The notes under the pieces were generated by a model, which worked only from the letters and a program-made list of their open reading frames with translations, made no database searches and was not told the DNA's origin. A stretch of DNA of 64,000 nucleotides from an uncultured Rhizobiaceae bacterium (lineage in GTDB: Bacteria > Pseudomonadota > Alphaproteobacteria > Rhizobiales > Rhizobiaceae). The position numbers were made by a program, and so were the translations under genes. Positions 56,719-64,000 of the stretch are shown here, piece after piece. Position 1 is the stretch's first letter, and each line of letters starts with the position of its first letter. The DNA lies in the NCBI GenBank assembly GCA_958296345.1, contig CATQIJ010000018.1, forward strand, positions 1 through 64,000, given 5' to 3'.

Positions 56719-57014
56719 CTTATGAACCTTGCTTTGATAATCACAAAATAAATTTGCTTACGGACAGTGTTATACAAGATAGCAGAGAAATGGATATGTG
56801 TCTGTTTTTGGTTTTGGGAAATGTTGGCTAATGGCTGTTGCTGATCCAAAGCGGTAATTTAGTTTTCGATACCTTGTGTCAATTATAAACTTTAACGGAC
56901 ATTGCTATGCAATGTATTTTTATTTATTTGTTACAATGTCGAGAAAGAACGCAAGTTTTAAAATTCGTAGAAATATTAAAGTTAATAGAAAGTTAATAGA
57001 TTGAGTGGTTTCAT
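56719..57014. other. intergenic region with a small palindrome
   Basis: About 296 bp between the MFS pseudogene and the DUF3885 gene. ACATTGC-TAT-GCAATGT at 56899-56915 is a perfect 7-bp-arm palindrome of operator size. It is followed by AT-rich DNA. No gene is seen. Confidence 0.4.
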
Positions 57015-57630
57015 ATGCTTTCAGAAGTTCTTGGCGTTAATTGGGATAAAGCATTTCGTGCAAGCCCATACTGGCTTCGTTTTGAATTAGGTGGAGAAAT
57101 ATTAAGAAACACAAAGCAACCTGTTCCAAGATTTATTCAAGCTTTTAGCAGAGCTCAAACTGTTGCAAACAAATTGTTTTCGCAATCGACGCTTATCACA
57201 GCAGTATTATCTGCATGTGCAGAATCTCATAACGACCTATATGCACCAAGTGCTGATCCATTTAGCTCACTAAAATCCTTGGGTTTTCAGTCTGAAGTTC
57301 CCTGGTGTAGCTGGTCAGCCCCTTTTGATCCTGACGATGAAGAAAGTATTCAACTTAACTGGCGTGCTGTTGATCTTAGCGACATGTTAATGCGAGACAC
57401 ACTTATATGGACATCAATTGTTTATGAAATGGCAATCGACCCCTAAAGCACCAGTTGTTTCATATTTTGTCGATTTCGATGCAGGTTTGCTGCTACACGT
57501 CTATGACGATAGGGGTATGGATGTTCATGCACGTGACCGTAAAACAATCGAACCACTCTATTATGAGTTCGATGAGTGGCTATTGGATTATGACCGTCCA
57601 AGAATGAATGCAATATTCGAAGCAAACTAG
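57015..57630 (+). pseudogene. DUF3885-like protein, one frameshift
   Basis: The first frame (MLSEVLGVNWDKAFRASPYWLRFELGG) and the second (VVSYFVDFDAGLLLHVYDDRGMDVHA through YYEFDEWLLDYDR) together spell one protein of about 204 residues with the DUF3885 features RFELGG, DDRGMDV and FDEWLLDYDR. The break is at four C (57439-57442): removing one gives IDPKAPV. It is an insertion, unlike most other breaks here. The family has no known function and is sporadic, often in toxin-immunity contexts; no toxin is seen here. Confidence 0.72.
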
Positions 57631-57722
57631 CTTATAATGGACTCTAAGCAGACCTTAGAGTATTTTTAGATTTAGTCGCTTCTGGCACAATGTAGACGTC
57701 ACACTTATCTAGATGCCTACGC

Positions 57723-58916
57723 TTAAACAACCTCACCAGCCACAACGGCGCTTGCCCAGGCCCATTGGAAATTATAGCCGCCTAGCCAGCCTGTAACATC
57801 TACTGCTTCGCCAATTGCATATAGGCCTTTGACCTTTTTGCTTTCCATGGTTTTGGAAGAGAGCTCATCTGTTGAGATGCCGCCGATGGTTACTTCTGCT
57901 TTTGCGAAGCCTTCTGTTCCGTTGGGGTTAAACTGCCAGTTTGCCAGCATTTGTTCTGATTGGGTTAGCTGTGCATTTTTGCAATCGCCTAAGTCTTTAT
58001 TACTTTGAACGGGAAGTTTTTTGCATAAAACCTCTGCAAGGCGATCTGGGAGTTGCTGAGAGATAGCTGTTTCGAAATTGATGTTGGGGCGGGCTTCTTT
58101 GAAGTCGATCAACCAGCCTGGTTTTTGTTCTGGCATGAAGTTGATTGAAACTGCTTCGCCGTGTTTCCAATAAGATGAAATTTGTAAAATGGCGGGGCCA
58201 GATAACCCCTTATAGGTGAAGAGAGAAGCTTCTTGAAATTGTGTCTTACCGCATTTTGCGATTATATCTGTTGCGATGCCTGAAAGCTCAGTGAACAGCG
58301 CCTCATCCTTGCCAAGAGTAAAGGGGACAAGCGCTGGCTTTGGTTCAACGACTTTCATCTTGAATTGTCTTGCTAGATCATAGGCAAATCCCGTTGCGCC
58401 CATTTTGGGAATGGATGGCCCGCCTGTTGCAATTACCAAAGACTTTGCTTGATACGTGCCGCTGTTCGTTTCAACCGTGAAAATTTCATCTGCGTGCGAG
58501 ACGCTTTTAATCTCTTTGTTTAGTTTTAAATCGACTTTGCCTTTTTCGCATTCATCCAAAAGCATGGAGACAATTTGCTTAGCGGAGACATCGCAGAAGA
58601 GTTGTCCGAGCGTCTTTTCATGCCAGTTAATATTATAGCGATCGACAAGCTTGATGAAGTCTTGCGGCTTGTATCGAGCAAGCGCAGATTTAGCGAAATG
58701 TGGGTTTTTACTGAGGTAATTTTTGTGAGTGGTTTTTGAATTGGTGAAATTGCACCGACCGCCACCAGAGATCAGAATTTTCTTGCCAGGGCTATCTGCA
58801 TGATCGACTAACAAAACCTTACGTCCGCGCTGGCCAGCGGTTGCAGCACACATCAAGCCTGCCCCACCTGCGCCTAGAATAATTGTGTCGTAATGTTCTG
58901 ATTTCACGCGTTTCAT
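57723..58916 (-). CDS. BaiN/HI0933-like FAD-dependent oxidoreductase
   Basis: This 397-residue flavoprotein opens with the FAD Rossmann site IILGAGGAGLMCAATAGQRG and the nearby SGGGRCNFTN motif, diagnostic of the HI0933 family. It ends with GLYAIGEAVDVTGWLGGYNFQWAWASG-type sequence that closes the flavin site. ATG 58916 is the most likely start, but a GTG at 58907 with GGAA upstream is possible. It lies just after the fba terminator. The substrate is unknown. Confidence 0.86.
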   Translation of the reverse strand: MKRVKSEHYDTIILGAGGAGLMCAATAGQRGRKVLLVDHADSPGKKILISGGGRCNFTNSKTTHKNYLSKNPHFAKSALARYKPQDFIKLVDRYNINWHEKTLGQLFCDVSAKQIVSMLLDECEKGKVDLKLNKEIKSVSHADEIFTVETNSGTYQAKSLVIATGGPSIPKMGATGFAYDLARQFKMKVVEPKPALVPFTLGKDEALFTELSGIATDIIAKCGKTQFQEASLFTYKGLSGPAILQISSYWKHGEAVSINFMPEQKPGWLIDFKEARPNINFETAISQQLPDRLAEVLCKKLPVQSNKDLGDCKNAQLTQSEQMLANWQFNPNGTEGFAKAEVTIGGISTDELSSKTMESKKVKGLYAIGEAVDVTGWLGGYNFQWAWASAVVAGEVV

Positions 58917-58922
58917 TTCCAA

Positions 58923-58950
58923 TAAAAAAGCCCAGCATAATTGCTGGGCT
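58923..58950 (-). terminator. intrinsic terminator of fba
   Basis: On the minus strand AGCCCAGCA-ATTA-TGCTGGGCT (plus 58929-58950) is a perfect 9-bp stem followed by T5-6. It sits just after the fba stop and immediately before the oxidoreductase start. Confidence 0.88.
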
Positions 58951-58976
58951 GAATATAATCTATATTTGTTTAGGCT

Positions 58977-60038
58977 TTAAGCACCAGCAATTGAATTGCC
59001 CTTGCTGCCAAGAACTTCAAAAGCTTCTTGCAATCTGCTTACCATTGTTTCTTCGCCAGCGCGCAGAACTTTTCTCGGATCGTAAGTTGATTTGTTTGGC
59101 TTGCCTGTTTCAGGATCAATCTGATTTTCATAAGCAGTTGGGTTTTTTTGCATGTTTGTATGCACACCGTTAGAGAACGCAAATTGTGTGTCTGTGTCGA
59201 TGTTCATTTTGAACACGCCGTAACCAATTGCTTCTTTGATGTCTGCTTCATCTGAACCAGAACCACCGTGGAAAACAAAGTCACATGGGTTGCTTACGCC
59301 GTCGCCCAATTGCGCTTCTACATGATCCTGACATGCTTTTAGAATCTTTGGCTGTAGTGTTACATTACCCGGCTTATAAACGCCGTGGACGTTGCCGAAT
59401 GCAGCAGCTACTGAGAAATGACCCAAGCCCTGCAGCTCTTGGTATGCATACCAAACATCTTCCGGGGTTGTGTAAAGCTTAGAAGAGTCTGATAAATCGT
59501 CAGAACCAACGCCATCCTCTTCACCGCCAGTGACACCGAGTTCAATCTCAAGGCTGATGTTTAGTTTGTCTAGTTTCTGAAGGTATTCTTTACAAGTTGC
59601 AACGTTTGCTTCTGGTAGCTCTTCGGATAAATCAAGCATATGGCTTGAGAAAAGCGACTTACCGTTTGCTGCATGAAATTTTGCATTTTGTTCGATGAGT
59701 GAATCAATCCAAGGGAGTAATTTTCTGTTTGCGTGGTCTGTGTGTAGAACAACGCAAATGCCGTAATGCTCTGCAAGGTAATGCACGTGTTGGGCTGCAG
59801 ATACTGCACCCATTACCATTCCGTCATGTGCTGATGGAATGCCTTTACCTGCATAAAACCCAGCGCCGCCATTTGATAGCTGGATAATTACATCGGACTT
59901 TGCTTGAGCCGCTGCTTCCATCACTGCATTGATTGTATTCGTGCCAGAAATATTAACAGCAGGCATTGCATATTTGCCTTCTTTACAAGCTGCAACTAGT
60001 TCCGTGTATTCTGCTCCGGTAACAACACCTGGTTTCAT
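58977..60038 (-). CDS. fbaA: class II fructose-bisphosphate aldolase
   Basis: This 353-residue zinc aldolase splits or joins fructose 1,6-bisphosphate. Zinc ligands lie in VLHTDHANRKLL and FVFHGGSGS, with LEIELGVTGGEEDG and the NIDTDTQFAF phosphate loop. The length matches the E. coli FbaA type. It follows pgk by 140 bp on the same strand in a glycolytic cluster. Confidence 0.95.
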   Translation of the reverse strand: MKPGVVTGAEYTELVAACKEGKYAMPAVNISGTNTINAVMEAAAQAKSDVIIQLSNGGAGFYAGKGIPSAHDGMVMGAVSAAQHVHYLAEHYGICVVLHTDHANRKLLPWIDSLIEQNAKFHAANGKSLFSSHMLDLSEELPEANVATCKEYLQKLDKLNISLEIELGVTGGEEDGVGSDDLSDSSKLYTTPEDVWYAYQELQGLGHFSVAAAFGNVHGVYKPGNVTLQPKILKACQDHVEAQLGDGVSNPCDFVFHGGSGSDEADIKEAIGYGVFKMNIDTDTQFAFSNGVHTNMQKNPTAYENQIDPETGKPNKSTYDPRKVLRAGEETMVSRLQEAFEVLGSKGNSIAGA

Positions 60039-60130
60039 GATTTTTCCTTGGAATTAATGTGTTATAAAATTTTGGCTACTTTAATGACTATGGGTAAAAT
60101 AATCAATTAGCCCAGAAAACTGTTCAGTGC

Positions 60131-60165
60131 TTTTTAAAAGGGCTGGTTAATGAATTCCAGCCCTT
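60131..60165 (-). terminator. probable terminator between pgk and fba
   Basis: AAGGGCTGG (60138-60146) pairs with CCAGCCCTT (60157-60165) around a 10-nt loop; only four T follow on the minus strand, so termination may be partial and let pgk transcripts read into fba. Confidence 0.6.
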
Positions 60166-60178
60166 CAAATGAGAAGAA

Positions 60179-61372
60179 TTAAGCCTTTAAGACGCTCACG
60201 CCTGGTAAGTCTTTACCTTCCATCCATTCAAGAAATGCTCCGCCTGCTGTTGAAACGTAGGTGAAATCTTTTGAGGCATCTGCGTGGTTTAGTGCTGCGA
60301 CTGTGTCTCCGCCGCCACCAACAGATACAAGATTGCCTTCGCGTGTTTGTTTACCGGCAGCTTTTGCGACAAGAACTGTTGCGATATCAAAAGGTTCAAT
60401 TTCAAAAGCACCCAATGGGCCATTCCAGATGAGTGTTTTTGAAGTTTTGATTTTTGAAATGATGTATTCAACAGTCATCTGTCCTGCATCAAGGATCATT
60501 TTGTCTGCTGGGCATTGTGTTACTGGTATGTTTGCATTTGCAGCATTTGCGGCAAATTCACCAGCTACAACAACATCTTCTGGTAAGATAATCTCGCAGT
60601 TTTCTTTTTCAGCTTTTGCAAGAATTTCACGTGCAGTGTCACCAAGCTCATGCTCGCAAAGTGATTTACCGACATCTACGCCTTGTGCTGCAAGGAATGT
60701 ATTTGCCATGCCGCCGCCAATAACCAAGCGATCAACTTTGCCAACAAGATTTCCAAGTAGGTCTAGTTTAGTTGAAACTTTTGCACCGCCTACGATTGCA
60801 ATAACTGGGCGTTCTGGTTCGCCAAGGCCTGCTTCTAAGGCTTCAAGTTCAGCTTGCATGGTGCGACCTGCAACGGCTTTCATGTGACGTGCTACACCTT
60901 CAGTTGATGCATGCGCGCGGTGACTTGCTGAAAATGCATCAGAGACGAACAGATCGCCATTCTTTGCTAAATCAGCTGCAAAAGCATCGTCGTTTTTCTC
61001 TTCGCCTTCATGGAAGCGTGTGTTTTCTAATAAAGTCACATCACCATCATGCATCGGGTTTATTGCAGCTTCCGCCATAGGACCAATGCAATCGGTTGAG
61101 AATGAAACAGGTTTACCTATCATATCTGAAAGTGTCGTGACGACGGGCGCTAGTGACATTTCCGGATTGATTTTACCATTTGGGCGGCCAAAATGAGCTA
61201 GTAGAATAACTTTACCGCCTTTTTCTGAAATCTCACCGATTGTAGGTAAAATGCGCAGAATGCGGGTTGCATCGGTTACCTGACCGTCTGCCATCGGGAC
61301 GTTTAGATCGACGCGGACCAGAACGCGTTTGCCTGAAACTTCGACGTCATCAAGGGTTTTGAAACTAGGCAT
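60179..61372 (-). CDS. pgk: phosphoglycerate kinase
   Basis: This 397-residue glycolytic kinase makes ATP from 1,3-bisphosphoglycerate. Motifs are [30 protein letters not shown] and the C-terminal nucleotide loop [13 protein letters not shown]. It is upstream of fba, with gap and tkt further upstream on the same strand. Confidence 0.97.
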   Translation of the reverse strand: MPSFKTLDDVEVSGKRVLVRVDLNVPMADGQVTDATRILRILPTIGEISEKGGKVILLAHFGRPNGKINPEMSLAPVVTTLSDMIGKPVSFSTDCIGPMAEAAINPMHDGDVTLLENTRFHEGEEKNDDAFAADLAKNGDLFVSDAFSASHRAHASTEGVARHMKAVAGRTMQAELEALEAGLGEPERPVIAIVGGAKVSTKLDLLGNLVGKVDRLVIGGGMANTFLAAQGVDVGKSLCEHELGDTAREILAKAEKENCEIILPEDVVVAGEFAANAANANIPVTQCPADKMILDAGQMTVEYIISKIKTSKTLIWNGPLGAFEIEPFDIATVLVAKAAGKQTREGNLVSVGGGGDTVAALNHADASKDFTYVSTAGGAFLEWMEGKDLPGVSVLKA

Positions 61373-61511
61373 AAAAGATATCTCTCACTGATAAGGAATT
61401 TACTGCTTGTTACTTAGCAGAAGTCACAATCTTCTCAAGTGATTAGGTAAAAACTTAACTCTTGGTTAACCACAAATTTTATTAAGTGTCCTTAAGTCAT
61501 GGGGGTCCATT

Positions 61512-62249
61512 ATGATTCGAAATACTGTAATATTTTCTGCTGCACTTTTTGTTATGTCTAGTTGTGCAAGTAATAATAATTTTAAAACTACGCAAACATT
61601 TGCACCAGCTAAATTTCAGGTTGCAGATGTTTACGTCAATATGGCTGGCGGAATTGAAAATTCAAACCGCGTTCGTAAGTTAATGAAGAATGCAGGTGCT
61701 AATACTGCAAATGTTTATAATGATACGATGCAATCTGCACGATCTATTTACCCACTAGAAATTGAAGTGACCGAACTTAATTATCGCAATCCGAAAGCAT
61801 CGGCTACTTCGGGCGACCGCACGTATATTCGATATACAGCGACATTGCGCGAAGAAGCATCTGGGGCAGTTTATAGAGCTTTGCCTGTAACGTATTATCA
61901 CGTCTCAGCTGGCTTATTAGAGAGTTCTGAAGCAAAGCAAAATGCTGAAAAAAACATGATTAGACTTTCCATCAAAAATGCATTTGCACGTTTATACGGC
62001 CTGGAAAGTGTATCACAAAATGTTCAAACACCTTTTACAACCAATGATATTTTTGCGTCACCTGAAGCGGTTTCTGCAAAGCCTGTTGTTACTCGTGCCA
62101 AACCAATTGTTGCAAAGCCCATAACGCCTGCTCCAACAGCTGCGCCAGTTACGACAACGCCAGAAGTGATTGTTGCACCGGATGAAGCTATCATTGAGAG
62201 CACGACCACAGAGGATGGCGTAACTGTGCTTAAGTGCGCTGTTTGTTAA
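61512..62249 (+). CDS. lipoprotein of unknown function
   Basis: This 245-residue protein has a lipoprotein signal (VMSSC, Cys at about 18) and a globular domain up to residue 165. A Pro/Ala/Thr-rich tail follows. Two terminal Cys close it (KCAVC). I do not recognise the domain; YNDTMQSARSIYPLEIEVTEL and TYIRYTATLREEASG have a beta-rich look. It stands on the plus strand between pgk and a small membrane protein. Confidence 0.72.
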   Translation: MIRNTVIFSAALFVMSSCASNNNFKTTQTFAPAKFQVADVYVNMAGGIENSNRVRKLMKNAGANTANVYNDTMQSARSIYPLEIEVTELNYRNPKASATSGDRTYIRYTATLREEASGAVYRALPVTYYHVSAGLLESSEAKQNAEKNMIRLSIKNAFARLYGLESVSQNVQTPFTTNDIFASPEAVSAKPVVTRAKPIVAKPITPAPTAAPVTTTPEVIVAPDEAIIESTTTEDGVTVLKCAVC

Positions 62250-62281
62250 TTAGTATTTAGGTTGCTTATTTTCTGGCGGCG

Positions 62282-62473
62282 CTAAAAGTCTTCGCCCGCT
62301 TTATCAATGCCAACGCCAGTTCCAATACCTGAACTTAATCCATCATCATTTTGTTCATACATCTTTTGAATCTGCTTATCGCGCCTAATGCTTTTGCGAA
62401 ACATCCACGAAAGCAAAAAGGCCACCGCGATGATAATCAAAGCGATGGCCAGAAAGATTGTGATGGTGTCCAT
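62282..62473 (-). CDS. small single-span membrane protein
   Basis: This 63-residue protein has one hydrophobic helix (residues 4-28) and a charged tail RKSIRRDKQIQKMYEQNDDG. It lies 11 bp downstream of gap on the same strand, so they may be co-transcribed. Function is unknown. Confidence 0.65.
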   Translation of the reverse strand: MDTITIFLAIALIIIAVAFLLSWMFRKSIRRDKQIQKMYEQNDDGLSSGIGTGVGIDKAGEDF

Positions 62474-62484
62474 CTAAGCTTGAG

Positions 62485-63486
62485 CTAGATGAGTTTACCC
62501 ATAGCAACCGCTGTATCTGACATGCGGTTTGAGAAACCCCACTCGTTGTCGTACCAAGTTAGGATGCGAACAAGATTGCCATCTAGCACTGTTGTTTGAT
62601 CTTGAGCAAAGTTTGATGAATGTGGGTCGTGATTGAAGTCGATTGAAACCAATGGCTGCGTTACAAAATCAAGGATGCCATTAAGTTCGCCTTCTGCGGC
62701 TGCTTTAATCGCACCATTTACTTCCTCAACAGTTACATCGCGCTTAGGTACGAATTTCAAATCCACAACAGATACATTTGGTGTCGGTACGCGGATTGAT
62801 GAACCGTCAAGCTTACCAGCTAGATCTGGCAACACTAGGCCAACTGCTTTTGCAGCGCCTGTTGATGTTGGAATCATAGACATTGCCGCTGCACGTGCGC
62901 GGTAAAGGTCTGAGTGCATTGTGTCCAATGTTGGTTGGTCGCCTGTATATGAGTGGATTGTTGTCATATAGCCTTTTTCAATGCCGAACGCTTTGTTCAA
63001 GACATAAGCAACAGGTGCCAAGCAGTTTGTTGTACAAGATGCGTTTGAAACAACTAGATCATCGCTTGTTAGGATGTCGTGGTTCACGCCATATACGATT
63101 GTTGGAATGTCTGAACCACCTGGAGCAGAAATCAAAACGCGCTTAGAACCGTTCTCAAGGTGTTGGCTAGCTTTTTCTTTGCTTGCGAAAAAACCAGTAC
63201 ATTCCATTGCGATATCTACATCTGACCATGGGAGTTCTTTTGGGTCGCGAATAGCTGTTACGCGGATTGGACCTTGGCCTACATCCATTGTGTCACCGTT
63301 AACCGTCATAGTGCCTGGAAATTTGCCATGCACTGAATCGTAACGCATTAGGTGTGCGTTTGTTTCAACTGGACCAAGGTCGTTGATTGCAACAACTTGA
63401 ATGTCTGTGCGACCAGATTCCATAATTGCGCGAAGAACATTACGGCCAATTCGGCCAAATCCGTTAATACCGACTTTTAAAGTCAT
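62485..63486 (-). CDS. gap: glyceraldehyde-3-phosphate dehydrogenase
   Basis: This 333-residue NAD-dependent dehydrogenase has NGFGRIGRN at the start and the catalytic Cys in [12 protein letters not shown] near residue 153. [12 protein letters not shown] lies near the C-terminus. It lies between transketolase upstream and pgk downstream, the rhizobial glycolytic order. Confidence 0.97.
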   Translation of the reverse strand: MTLKVGINGFGRIGRNVLRAIMESGRTDIQVVAINDLGPVETNAHLMRYDSVHGKFPGTMTVNGDTMDVGQGPIRVTAIRDPKELPWSDVDIAMECTGFFASKEKASQHLENGSKRVLISAPGGSDIPTIVYGVNHDILTSDDLVVSNASCTTNCLAPVAYVLNKAFGIEKGYMTTIHSYTGDQPTLDTMHSDLYRARAAAMSMIPTSTGAAKAVGLVLPDLAGKLDGSSIRVPTPNVSVVDLKFVPKRDVTVEEVNGAIKAAAEGELNGILDFVTQPLVSIDFNHDPHSSNFAQDQTTVLDGNLVRILTWYDNEWGFSNRMSDTAVAMGKLI

Positions 63487-63515
63487 TTTGTTTTCTCCAG
63501 TATTTTACGCGAAGC

Positions 63516-64000
63516 TTATTCGCTTGCGTCTTCAAGTTTTGCATTTGCAGCTTCTACAACCGCATCTGCCGTTATGCCAAAATGTTCGAACAATTGCGAA
63601 GCTGGCGCAGATGCACCAAACCCGTTCATGCCAACGAAAGTTCCATCTGAACCAATGAAGCGTTCCCAACCTTGTTTGATTGCAGCTTCAACCGCAATCT
63701 TAACAGGTGCGTCGCCAATGATTGATTTTTGATAATCACTGGATTGAGCTTCGAATAATTCAAAACAAGGAACAGATACAACGCGTGTTGGTGTGCCTGC
63801 TTCTTCGAGTTGAGTTTGTGCTGCTAAAGCCAATTCAACTTCTGAGCCAGAGGCAAAGATTGTTACGCTTGCATCATTAGACGCTTCTGACAATTCATAA
63901 GCGCCTTTTGCACAAAGGTTGTCTTCAGTAAATTCAGTGCGAACTGTAGGAAGTCCCTGACGCGTTAGTGCGATTGCACTAGGTGTCTTTTGTGCTTCCA
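63516..64000 (-). CDS. tkt: transketolase, N-terminus off the right edge
   Basis: About 160 C-terminal residues are seen, from a reading frame open to the right edge. Motifs include QKTPSAIALTRQGLP, ASGSEVELA, VVSVPCFELFEAQ, and the end EHFGITADAVVEAANAKL. Transketolase links glycolysis and the pentose phosphate pathway. It lies 29 bp upstream of gap. Confidence 0.95.
   Translation of the reverse strand, partial: EAQKTPSAIALTRQGLPTVRTEFTEDNLCAKGAYELSEASNDASVTIFASGSEVELALAAQTQLEEAGTPTRVVSVPCFELFEAQSSDYQKSIIGDAPVKIAVEAAIKQGWERFIGSDGTFVGMNGFGASAPASQLFEHFGITADAVVEAANAKLEDASE

Noticed and set aside
1-64000. CRISPR array, tRNA or rRNA genes, or a defence island
   Set aside because: No regularly spaced repeats, no complete tRNA cloverleaf and no restriction, Cas, toxin-antitoxin or abortive-infection genes were found.

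Overview
The window reads as a chromosomal segment of an alphaproteobacterium, most likely order Hyphomicrobiales (Rhizobiales), with AT-rich DNA (G+C judged by eye, not computed). The placement rests on clade-typical genes: GapR, a DUF1013/TrcR protein, the DUF1244, DUF1192 and DUF1465 proteins, a three-gene proton-translocating transhydrogenase, the short alphaproteobacterial cytochrome oxidase subunit IV, an Omp10-like lipoprotein, and a tkt-gap-pgk-fba cluster. I cannot name a genus. I found no rRNA, tRNA, CRISPR array or complete insertion sequence.

Positions 1-36 kb are mostly core genes in tidy operons. They hold kdsB (cut by the left edge), a membrane-anchored cytochrome c, a YejABEF-type peptide importer, hemH, a NicO/DUF1007 metal-transport pair, DUF1036-pyk-lysR, gapR, a large DUF882 secreted protein, an orphan sigma-54 response regulator and pepF. 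These are followed by omp10, the pntAA-pntAB-pntB operon, a LysR/YciI/isochorismatase divergon, rpsU, purEK, a ThiE-like protein with a Sel1-repeat protein, efp-suhB and a TolQ-like/OmpA-like pair. One gene in this part (an EamA transporter) is frameshifted, at a run of nine A.

Positions 36-58 kb are accessory in character and full of broken genes. They include a DUF1772 protein, an ankyrin-repeat protein, a cytochrome P460 with an in-frame TGA before its heme motif, a LysR regulator, an SDR with an in-frame TAA and a GNAT acetyltransferase. Also broken are propionyl-CoA synthetase, an SGNH hydrolase, an MFS transporter with an in-frame TAG and a DUF3885 protein. Intact genes lie among them: an ABC exporter, rpmE, DUF1465, DUF1192, trcR, and a CueR-controlled DUF4396/cytochrome c' unit. 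The stretch 43.3-45.8 kb looks richer in G+C and carries a proline-racemase-family gene with a Ser/Cys active-site pair plus a tyrosine-recombinase fragment, suggesting an old insertion.

Positions 57.7-64 kb return to core metabolism: a BaiN-like flavoprotein, class II fba, pgk, a lipoprotein, gap and transketolase (cut by the right edge).

Regulatory DNA can be read directly at several points. There are two MerR-type promoters with 19-bp spacers, a 47-bp perfect palindrome upstream of a TetR gene, a LysR-type inverted repeat, a structured leader before the DUF1013 gene and several intrinsic terminators. No clearly new multi-gene defence or mobile system was found. The most unusual aspects are the dense gene decay confined to accessory genes and the clean regulatory sites beside the broken genes.
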